Assembly: GCA_024639185.1 (NCBI GenBank)
Contig: JAHEIW010000029.1
Span: 1 to 38,144, forward strand
DNA: 38,144 nucleotides
DNA from: Deltaproteobacteria bacterium
GTDB taxonomy: Bacteria > Desulfobacterota > Desulfobacteria > Desulfobacterales > JAHEIW01
Direction: 5' to 3'
In this document: positions 15,652 to 21,974 of the stretch, piece after piece
Layout of the letters: each line of letters begins with the position of its first letter
Numbering within the stretch: the first letter of the stretch is position 1
The notes under the pieces: model-generated
Database searches by the model: none
Told to the model about the DNA's origin: nothing
Seen by the model: the letters and a program-made list of their open reading frames with translations, nothing else
Made by a program: the position numbers and the translations under genes

Positions 15652-16464
15652 ATGAGCGATTCTAAAGATCATAAAATCGTTGTCTGGGATCAGGGAGACA
15701 ATAAAACCTCAGGGCAAAGCCTTGTCGGGGAAGAGCCGCTCTCGATCCGTCTGGAAGGCAAGCCCTACTCGGTGATTATGCGCACACCGGGAGATGAAAA
15801 AGCGCATGCGGCCGGATTTTGCCTGGGTGAAGGCATCATCGACACACTGGATGACGTTACCTCGATTGCCTTTTGCGACGGCGAAGATACCAATGTGATT
15901 GCGGTGACCTTAACACCTGCCAGAAGAGAAAATATATCGGATACACTTGATCGGCGGGGTTACATCAGTCAGACCAGCTGTGGCATTTGCGGCAAAGAAC
16001 TGGTCGAAGAGCTCTATCAGTTGATTGAGCCTGTTACCAACGAATCGCCCCTGGATGTCGAGCGGGCCTGTCGGTGTCTTGAAAATATTACCGACCAGCA
16101 AACCTTGCGTCAACAGACCAAAGCGTCGCATGCCGCGGTACTTTATAATTCAAAATACGAATTGCTGTCGGTGGCTGAGGATGTCGGGCGGCATAACGCC
16201 CTGGACAAGGCCATTGGCAAGGCCCTGCTGGAAGATAAGCTCGAGAGTGCAGCGCTGGTCATTTTATCGTCGCGCATCAGCTATGAGCTGGTTCAAAAAG
16301 CAGCACGGGCCCGTATTCCAGCCATTTTTGCTTTATCACGACCGACCGCGCTGGCCGTTGAACTGGCCGCTCAACTCAACATGACCCTGGCAACAATGGT
16401 TGACGGCGAGGGGTTATATGTTTTCTGCGGTGCTCAACGGCTGGATTTAAAGAGATCGAATTAA
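15652..16464 (+). CDS. fdhD: Formate dehydrogenase accessory sulfurtransferase FdhD
   Basis: A 270-residue FdhD protein. It carries sulfur from IscS to the molybdenum (or tungsten) bis-MGD cofactor and is needed for active formate dehydrogenase. The conserved CGIC pair (Cys110, Cys113) and the EDVGRHNALDKAIG motif (about 176-189) are present, as is the early GEEPLSI segment. The start ATG 15652 has a weak GGA upstream. No formate dehydrogenase gene lies next to it, but the C-terminus of a molybdopterin oxidoreductase appears at the right edge of the window. Confidence 0.96.
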   Translation: MSDSKDHKIVVWDQGDNKTSGQSLVGEEPLSIRLEGKPYSVIMRTPGDEKAHAAGFCLGEGIIDTLDDVTSIAFCDGEDTNVIAVTLTPARRENISDTLDRRGYISQTSCGICGKELVEELYQLIEPVTNESPLDVERACRCLENITDQQTLRQQTKASHAAVLYNSKYELLSVAEDVGRHNALDKAIGKALLEDKLESAALVILSSRISYELVQKAARARIPAIFALSRPTALAVELAAQLNMTLATMVDGEGLYVFCGAQRLDLKRSN

Positions 16465-16478
16465 TCCGTTGCGCCGTC

Positions 16479-16865
16479 CTATCTTTCCTTGCGCTGCAAT
16501 TGCTTCACAAAAGGAATATCTGCCGGCACAAAATCAAATTCAGCCAGTTGATCGGGAGACACCCACCTGAATTCCGCATGGTCCTTTAACACCATCTTGC
16601 CGGATTTCCAATTTGTTTGATAGGCTAACAGTTTGATCGCGCCGTGCTCGTAATCGTAGATGTTTTCGCCAACGAATTGACCGACCGTAACGCGTATACC
16701 GAATTCTTCCCGCATCTCGCGTTGCAGGCACGCCTGCGGTGTCTCGTCTGACTCCTGCGTGCCACCGGGAAACTCCCACTTGCCCGCCTGGTGGTCATCG
16801 GCCTTGCGCCGGGCAATCAGGATTTTGCCGTCTTTCTGCAGTATGGCTGCTGTCACCAATTTCAT
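16479..16865 (-). CDS. Nudix hydrolase, MutT/NudG type
   Basis: A 128-residue Nudix hydrolase with a perfect Nudix box from Gly35 to Ile57 (GX5EX7REUXEEXGU; Glu41, Arg49-Glu50, Glu53-Glu54). The N-terminus MKLVTAAILQKDGKILIARR and the following WEFPGG are characteristic of the MutT / CTP pyrophosphohydrolase group, which cleans oxidised or non-canonical nucleoside triphosphates. It is convergent with fdhD, 14 bases from its stop. Confidence 0.93.
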   Translation of the reverse strand: MKLVTAAILQKDGKILIARRKADDHQAGKWEFPGGTQESDETPQACLQREMREEFGIRVTVGQFVGENIYDYEHGAIKLLAYQTNWKSGKMVLKDHAEFRWVSPDQLAEFDFVPADIPFVKQLQRKER

Positions 16866-17039
16866 AATTTATGGTCTATGTCGTATCCTATTGCCTGCAA
16901 AGACTATCTTCATCACAAAGCCATATATCAGCGTTCGGTTCAGGGTTCCCTCCTTCGCCACAAGGGCTATGGAGGACAGGCAAAGGTTCAGAGCTTCAAG
17001 ATTCAAATATTTGACTGTTCGGCCTCTGGCCTCTCGCTG

Positions 17040-17102
17040 CTGGCTACTGGCTAAAAGCTGTGACTTCTGACTGACAGCCAGGAGCCAGTGACCAGTAGCC
17101 AG
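17040..17102. repeat. Degenerate CTGGCTA tandem repeat folded as an inverted repeat
   Basis: CTGGCTACTGG (17040-17050) and CCAGTAGCCAG (17092-17102) are exact inverted repeats. The space between them is filled by CAGCCAGGAGCCAGTGACCAG-like 7-nt units. It lies in the 242-base gap between the Nudix and flavoprotein genes, which is otherwise empty. Confidence 0.6.
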
Positions 17103-17107
17103 AAGCG

Positions 17108-18223
17108 TTATTTTTCTTTGGATAATTCTCGTTCTTCGGTGACGCAGTAGATGCCGTCGCCTTTGATGGCCGGCATAAAGCACAAATTATCCGATAAACA
17201 GGTGGCCTTGGTGAGATCGCCGGCTTTCCAGCGGTTGATCAAGTGGGGTTCACGGATCAACGGTCGGCTCATGGAAATAAAATCCGCCACGCCCTCGGCA
17301 ACCAGGCTTTCGGCCACATGATAGGAGCGGTTTCCGCCCACCAGGATGAGGGTGACATCGGTTTTTTTTCTGAGCGCTCGGGCTTCTTCCTGAAAATAGG
17401 CTTCTTGCTCCTCCTTGTTGACACCCAACTGGCTGGGGCGGGTCTTGGGGCTGACCGGAAGACCGCCACTGACTTCAATGGCATCAATACCGGCATCTGC
17501 CAGCATTTTCCCAACTTGAACAAATTCGGTGGGCTGTAAACCTTCGTCGGTAAAATCCTTGCAGTTCATTTTGATGAGAACCGGGTAATCAGCGCCGACA
17601 GCCTCCCGAATGGCCTGCAGCACTGCCAGCGGCAGCCTGGCGCGATTTTCGATGGAACCGCCGTATTCATCCGTGCGCTGATTGAACATGGGTGAGATAA
17701 ATTCGCTGAGCAGATAGCCATGGGCGCCATGGATCTGAATACCGTCAAAGCCGGCAACTTTGGCCCTGCGGGCGGCCGTGGCAAAGGCGTTGATCACTCT
17801 CTCGATATCATCTGCGGTCATCTCCTTGCGCATGCCTTTGGCGATGCCGTCTATTGCCGAGGGTGCGATCGGTGTTTGTCCGGATAATTTTTCATTGCCA
17901 AAAAAGCCGGCATGGGCCAGTTGACAGACAATTTTGCTCTTCTGCCCGTGGACGGCAGCGGTCATCTCTTTGAGGCCTGAAATCATATCATCGTTATGGA
18001 TACCCAGTTGGCCGCTGCCGGCCTGGCCGACCTTTTGGACATAGGCATGGCTGCTGATGATCAGTCCTACTCCGCCGGCAGCCAGTGTTTCCATTAGTTC
18101 AACCAGTGGGGGCGTACAACTGCCGTCGTCGGCAGCCAAACCTTCCCAGGTGGCCGAGCGCACAAATCGGTTTTGCAGTTTCATACCGTTTATTTCGGAA
18201 GGTTCAAACAGGGTTTTCGTCAT
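17108..18223 (-). CDS. Old yellow enzyme family NADH:flavin oxidoreductase
   Basis: A 371-residue FMN enzyme. The TIM-barrel motifs are clear: RFVRSATWEG at the N-terminus, QLAHAGFFG around residue 101, IHGAHGYLLSEFISP with catalytic histidines around 164-178, RTDEYGGSIENR, and the FMN-phosphate loop ILVGGNRS. These enzymes reduce activated C=C bonds. The C-terminus holds three cysteines in TCLSDNLCFMPAIKG..YC, but not the full four-cysteine Fe-S cluster and second FAD domain of the 2,4-dienoyl-CoA reductase type, so this is the short form. AAGGAG precedes ATG 18223 by seven bases. It is alone on the minus strand; electron donor and substrate are unknown. Confidence 0.93.
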   Translation of the reverse strand: MTKTLFEPSEINGMKLQNRFVRSATWEGLAADDGSCTPPLVELMETLAAGGVGLIISSHAYVQKVGQAGSGQLGIHNDDMISGLKEMTAAVHGQKSKIVCQLAHAGFFGNEKLSGQTPIAPSAIDGIAKGMRKEMTADDIERVINAFATAARRAKVAGFDGIQIHGAHGYLLSEFISPMFNQRTDEYGGSIENRARLPLAVLQAIREAVGADYPVLIKMNCKDFTDEGLQPTEFVQVGKMLADAGIDAIEVSGGLPVSPKTRPSQLGVNKEEQEAYFQEEARALRKKTDVTLILVGGNRSYHVAESLVAEGVADFISMSRPLIREPHLINRWKAGDLTKATCLSDNLCFMPAIKGDGIYCVTEERELSKEK

Positions 18224-18263
18224 CTTATTCTCCTTTTTTATTTCTCATCTAATTTCACCCTGG

Positions 18264-18369
18264 GGGCGAGTCGGAGGCTCCCCTATGCTGTGTTATTATG
18301 GGCGAAGCATAGTCTAACTATAGCTTCGCCCTTAAATGCCTTGCCTATGGAAGTCTCCAACTCGTGCAC
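18264..18369 (-). repeat. ~105-bp palindromic intergenic repeat, copy 2
   Basis: Inverted copy of 7489-7592. The central palindrome GGCGAAGCATAGTCTAACTA and the ends GGCGAGTCGGAGGCTCC and CCAACTCGTGCAC match, with scattered substitutions that often keep the pairing (GAGGC/GCCTC in copy 1, GAAGC/GCTTC here). It sits between the flavoprotein and the 65-residue gene. Confidence 0.82.
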
Positions 18370-18402
18370 AATTTAGGCAAAATAAGCTTTAAAACAATGA
18401 TT

Positions 18403-18600
18403 TCAATGGATGATGCCCTGACGCACGATATAGTACCATTCATCGATCAATTTTTGCCGATTTTCACGGATCCACTGTTCACCATTTAAATGGACCAGTT
18501 CGCTAATTCGGGTGGACAGGATTTCAAGCTCTTTGGGGGAGCCTGGTATGTTCTGGGTTCCCAAAAGCTTAAACACGATATCAAGCGTCAATGGCTTCAT
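18403..18600 (-). CDS. Conserved-looking small protein of unknown function
   Basis: A 65-residue protein starting MKPLTLDIVFKLLG and ending DEWYYIVRQGIIH. I chose ATG 18600, which has GAAGG eight bases upstream; a TTG six codons earlier is less likely. The sequence is balanced and helical, rich in Leu and Glu, with tryptophans in the last third, and codon use is like its neighbours. I do not recognise a domain. Cytosolic; no signal peptide or membrane segment. Confidence 0.6.
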   Translation of the reverse strand: MKPLTLDIVFKLLGTQNIPGSPKELEILSTRISELVHLNGEQWIRENRQKLIDEWYYIVRQGIIH

Positions 18601-18655
18601 GTGTGCCTTCTCGTGCAATATTCAGGTGCCTTCACCCATCAGGCTGCAAGAACAC

Positions 18656-18690
18656 ACAACCCTGTCTTTCTATCAGAAAAACAGGGTTGT
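18656..18690. repeat. 10-bp stem-loop in the 18601-18979 gap
   Basis: ACAACCCTGT (18656-18665) pairs with ACAGGGTTGT (18681-18690) across a 15-base loop. It lies between two divergent genes and so terminates neither; a leader or regulatory structure is possible. The rest of the gap shows a 29-codon open frame at 18790-18872 (minus) that I do not accept as a gene. Confidence 0.45.
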
Positions 18691-18950
18691 TCTCTCTTGG
18701 TTCATGACATTCCCTTAGCAGGGGTGCACTTTTTCGAATCTCAACCACCTAATATCATGGGATCTTTGTAAGGGTCAAGGTTTTTAGGCGTTTAACCCAC
18801 AGGGGGATTTGACCGCCGCAATTGCGGTCTGCAGAACACGGGTTGGATCGCCGGCGTCATAAAGCGTTCCCATGCGTGACGATCGTTGCGAGCGAATAAC
18901 GATTTGCTATTTGCTGATCGATGATGTTAGAACCCATCTCAAAAATGCAA

Positions 18951-18983
18951 CTAATCCACCACAGGCGGACAGGCGCCCGATGG
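18951..18983 (+). repeat. 33-bp repeat, copy 1 (CCACAGGCGGACAGGCGCCC type)
   Basis: 29 of 33 bases are identical to 21620-21652, and all four differences are transitions. The last bases of this copy supply the ATG that I take as the start of the Fe-S protein gene. Confidence 0.7.
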
Positions 18984-19507
18984 TTTATTTGAAGCGCTAT
19001 AAAAAAGTTATTTTTAGACCGGAGCAAAATCCGGAATTTGAATCGTTGCACTGCATCGCCGAGCTGGAGCAGGACATCTCGGCGGTATTGCCGTACCTGA
19101 ATACCCATCTGGGCGGATTTGAATACTTAAAAAATCCACCGGCCTTAATGCTAAAATCCCGGGGACGTCTGATCACGCTGCATCCACGCCAGATTGCCAT
19201 TAACGCGCTCAAAGACGCAGACGAAGCCGAAAAAATTTTGCGCTGGTTGCGCAAAGAGATCAATGCAATCTGGAAGGCACGTGACGGGATTCAGCCGACT
19301 TTTGAGGGATTACCGCGACCCGGCATCCTGGAGATCCTGCGTCAGCTGCCCAAAACCAATTGCCGCAAATGTGGCCAGCCCACCTGTTTGGTGTTTGCCA
19401 CCCGCCTGGCAGATGGCGTCCAGGTTCCAGCGGACTGCCCTGAGCTGCCAAAGAAATCCCGGCAGGGACTTGAAGATTTCCTGGGGGGTTTTATGTTTAC
19501 AGATTAG
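18980..19507 (+). CDS. Fe-S cluster (CxxCGxxxC) domain protein
   Basis: A 175-residue protein whose C-terminal third carries the four-cysteine pattern of the small Fe-S domain found in RnfB-like and acetyl-CoA synthase/corrinoid proteins: Cys128, Cys131, Cys136 and Cys153 in NCRKCGQPTCLVFA and PADCPEL. This should bind one 4Fe-4S cluster. Residues 1-125 are a conserved-looking mixed domain (for example VLPYLNTHLGGFEYL, HPRQIAINAL) with no known role. The frame is open upstream to 18872, but that part is poor protein and overlaps a 33-bp repeat; ATG 18980 at the end of the repeat is the best start, although its ribosome site is weak. Likely a soluble redox protein. Confidence 0.75.
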   Translation: MVYLKRYKKVIFRPEQNPEFESLHCIAELEQDISAVLPYLNTHLGGFEYLKNPPALMLKSRGRLITLHPRQIAINALKDADEAEKILRWLRKEINAIWKARDGIQPTFEGLPRPGILEILRQLPKTNCRKCGQPTCLVFATRLADGVQVPADCPELPKKSRQGLEDFLGGFMFTD

Positions 19508-19663
19508 AACAGGTATCATAATGCTTAACCCGTTACCCGGTCAAAGAATCAAATGAGACGTTTGCCTTTTTTAACGGGCTTAACCGGCTCAACGGACCCA
19601 ATCCCGTTTCACGAGGACCTTCGGCCGGCTCGAACGGATAACTTAACTGAGAGGAGAACATCA

Positions 19664-20464
19664 ATGCGAAAGTCGATCTTCATAGCAGCGCTCGTATCCT
19701 TGCTGGTACTGTCGTTTGTTGCCAGTGCCCCGGCAGGCGATATCCTGAACCGCATTCTTAAAAATGGCGAGCTGGTTGTCGGCACCACCGGCTCGCAACC
19801 GCCCCTGAACGCCACAACCAAAGATGGTGAAATTATCGGCCTGGATGCCGATATCGCCAGATTAATTGCAGGCGGAATGGATGTAAAAGTCCGTTTTAAA
19901 AGCATGCCTTTTGCCGAGCTGCTGCCGGCGTTGCATGCTGATAAAGTCGATCTCATAATATCCAGCATGACCATGACGCCGAAGCGTAATCTGAAAGTGG
20001 CCTTCATCGGCCCTTATTACATTTCCGGCAAAGGAATGTTAACCAAAACACAGACCATTGCGACCCTGCAGGCCGCCGACAGCTTAAATAATTCAAAAAT
20101 CAAGATCGCCGCCCTCAAAGCGTCCACCAGTCAGGCATTTGTTGAGGGTACCGCTCCCCAGGCTAAGCTGATGACCGCTAAATCTTATGACGAAGCCCTG
20201 GGCTTATTATTCGATGATAAAGTTGATGTGCTCATCGCCGACTACCCTTATTGCGCGTTTACGGCTTTTCGGCATCAGGAAAAAGGCCTCGTTGCCGGGC
20301 AATCACGCCTGACATTTGAACCTCTGGGGATTGCTGTCAAAGAAGACACTCTGCTGATCAACTGGTTGAGCAACTATATGAAGATGCTGGAAGGCAGCGG
20401 TCAATTGAGCATGCTCAATGATCGTTGGTTTAAAAGCGCATCCTGGATCAAAAATCTTAAATAA
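19664..20464 (+). CDS. Periplasmic amino-acid-type ABC solute-binding protein (family 3), no permease nearby
   Basis: A 266-residue secreted binding protein. The signal peptide is residues 1-24 (MRKSIFIAALVSLLVLSFVA, cleavage near APA-GD). The mature protein begins ILKNGELVVGTTGSQPPLN and contains DADIARLIA and DLIISSMTMTPKR, the standard ligand-binding segments of the family 3 (SBP_bac_3) proteins. ATG 19664 has GAGAGGAG eight bases before it; the longer frame from 19553 has no signal peptide at its start and is rejected. No permease or ATPase genes flank it; it is followed by a terminator, so it is a single-gene unit that must share a transporter or act as a sensor protein. Confidence 0.9.
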   Translation: MRKSIFIAALVSLLVLSFVASAPAGDILNRILKNGELVVGTTGSQPPLNATTKDGEIIGLDADIARLIAGGMDVKVRFKSMPFAELLPALHADKVDLIISSMTMTPKRNLKVAFIGPYYISGKGMLTKTQTIATLQAADSLNNSKIKIAALKASTSQAFVEGTAPQAKLMTAKSYDEALGLLFDDKVDVLIADYPYCAFTAFRHQEKGLVAGQSRLTFEPLGIAVKEDTLLINWLSNYMKMLEGSGQLSMLNDRWFKSASWIKNLK

Positions 20465-20503
20465 GATGCTGTCGGTATAACATGAGAGACGCAACTTCTA
20501 TCC

Positions 20504-20535
20504 GGGGCGGCCATGCTGTCGCCCCTGATTTTTCC
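20504..20535 (+). terminator. Rho-independent terminator of the binding-protein gene
   Basis: GGGGCGGC (20504-20511) pairs with GTCGCCCC (20518-20525, one G-U pair) around CATGCT and is followed by TGATTTTTCC, 40 bases after the stop. Confidence 0.75.
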
Positions 20536-20718
20536 TATTTAAATTAATATGTCGAAATGTAGAAAACTATATGGGATAAAATGTCCTAACTATTTATAAT
20601 ACTTGACTTTCTGATCTGCTTTCAGTATTCATATTCATTGGCCTGAATTTCTAGCAAACGTTTCCGGTTTTTGTTTAATGTTGAAAATCCACAGGCGCTT
20701 TTAGATAAAGGCTTTATC

Positions 20719-21579
20719 ATGAATACTGCAGCTGCAGCAAAACAAAATCTTACCCGAATTGAAGCTGTCAAATTTGAAGATTTTCTGAGCAAATACCCGC
20801 CGGGAGAAGTACAAGCCATCACCAACCTGGGCATCAGCAGAAGTCCAAATTCGACACCCATCTTAATTAAACCGCGCTTAAAATTGCACTGCCCCAACAG
20901 CATTTGCAGCGGTGTTCGCTTTTTTGATTCCTACCAGACGAAAAAAGTCCCTTTAAGCGAAAAGTGGGCCCGCATTTTTTTGCATTATTCCTGCGCCAAC
21001 TGTCGGACACATTCTAAAATATATGCCATTATGGCGCGCTGGAATACGGACATCGATGAAGGTGAAGCCATCAAAGTCGGCGAATGGCCGCCGTTTGGCC
21101 CCAAAGTTTCAGCGCGGGTAATCTCGATTCTGGGTGAAAATAAGGATCTGTTTTTGATGGGCCGCCGATCTGAAGTCCAGGGCTTGGGTATCGGCGCGCT
21201 GGCGTATTATCGCAAGGTCATTGAAAATCAAAAAGATCTCATAATCGATGAAATCATCCGGGTCGTGCGCCGCACCGGCACATCTGAAACCCATATTGAA
21301 AAGCTCAAATCCGCCAAAATGGAAAACGCGTTTAAAGACGCCGTTGAGTTGATCGGCGACGCTTTGCCGCAGGCACTGCTTATAAATGGCTACAATCCTC
21401 TGGCGCTGATGGACCAGGCGATCAGCAAAGGATCCTATGTCGACAATGATATAGACGCCCTTAAACTGGCCACAGCCCTCAGAAGAATCTTAAGTGAGCT
21501 GGCCGAACGGGTGGTGCGGGCACTGGAAGATCAAACCGATTTGGATGAAGCGGTAAACTTTATCCTGCAACACGACTAA
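20719..21579 (+). CDS. Unknown protein with a four-cysteine putative zinc ribbon
   Basis: A 286-residue cytosolic protein. Residues 58-95 contain Cys58, Cys63, Cys92 and Cys95 (HCPNSICSG and CANCRTH), the layout of a zinc ribbon. The C-terminal half (about 150-286) is helical, with GIGALAYYRKVIENQKD reminiscent of the helical region of DUF4145-type proteins; that link is only an impression. I chose ATG 20719, with AAAGG eight bases upstream, over TTG at 20671. It stands alone after a terminator and before a repeat-rich gap. No transport or enzyme motif is visible. Confidence 0.7.
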   Translation: MNTAAAAKQNLTRIEAVKFEDFLSKYPPGEVQAITNLGISRSPNSTPILIKPRLKLHCPNSICSGVRFFDSYQTKKVPLSEKWARIFLHYSCANCRTHSKIYAIMARWNTDIDEGEAIKVGEWPPFGPKVSARVISILGENKDLFLMGRRSEVQGLGIGALAYYRKVIENQKDLIIDEIIRVVRRTGTSETHIEKLKSAKMENAFKDAVELIGDALPQALLINGYNPLALMDQAISKGSYVDNDIDALKLATALRRILSELAERVVRALEDQTDLDEAVNFILQHD

Positions 21580-21619
21580 AAAGCGGTCTCAATAATGCAT
21601 TTTATGCGCCTCAGGCGCA

Positions 21620-21652
21620 CTAACCCGCCACAGGCGGGCAGGCGCCCAATGG
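21620..21652 (+). repeat. 33-bp repeat, copy 2
   Basis: Second copy of the element at 18951-18983, 29 of 33 identical. It contains the inner inverted repeat CCCGCC..GGCGGG. Part of the 395-base gene-free stretch 21580-21974. Confidence 0.7.
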
Positions 21653-21677
21653 CCCGCCAATATTCGTGGCGGATTAC

Positions 21678-21824
21678 AAACCGATTCAAAATGCTCGAAC
21701 ATCGCGGCAGGATGCCGCTCCCACATGGGCCTTGGTAGTGAATACATAAAACTCAATATGATGATCCAACGAGGTGGGAGTGGCTTTTAGCCACGGTTAA
21801 TATGCTCCACTTTTGAATCGGTTT
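21678..21824. repeat. Composite palindromic element with two REP-like hairpins
   Basis: Outer arms AAACCGATTCAAAA (21678-21691) and TTTTGAATCGGTTT (21811-21824) are perfect inverted repeats. Inside are two facing hairpin units: ATCGCGGCAGGATGCCGCTC to CCAC (21701-21724) and GTGGGAGTGGCTTTTAGCCA to CGGT (21774-21797). These look like REP sequences (GTGGGAGCGGC..GCCGCGAT) arranged tail to tail. The whole resembles a BIME or a miniature transposable element. Confidence 0.72.
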
Positions 21825-21913
21825 TTGTCGCGCCCATGGACGTGATCTACAATTTTTTAGACCGCTTTTCAGCTTATATTTGCGACTGGGGTAATTTAGG
21901 AATTTGAAAATAA

Positions 21914-21956
21914 GAGCGCCCGTTTTAAACCGTTGCCGGTTCAAAACGGGCGTCTG
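21914..21956 (-). terminator. Strong terminator of the vWA-OmpA gene
   Basis: A roughly 18-bp stem (AGCGCCCGTTTTAAACCG with CGGTTCAAAACGGGCGTCT, two mismatches) with loop TTGC lies about 20 bases after the gene's stop, and on the minus strand it is followed by TTATTTTC. Confidence 0.85.
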
Positions 21957-21974
21957 ATTTAGGGAGGTTAAGGG

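Noticed and set aside
18790..18872. 29-codon minus-strand frame starting MGTLYDAGDPTRVLQ
   Set aside because: The composition is protein-like, but it is very short, without a ribosome site or recognisable family; at most a remnant.
21753..21944. 63-codon minus-strand frame
   Set aside because: It crosses the REP-like composite and the terminator of the vWA-OmpA gene and has a basic, atypical sequence.
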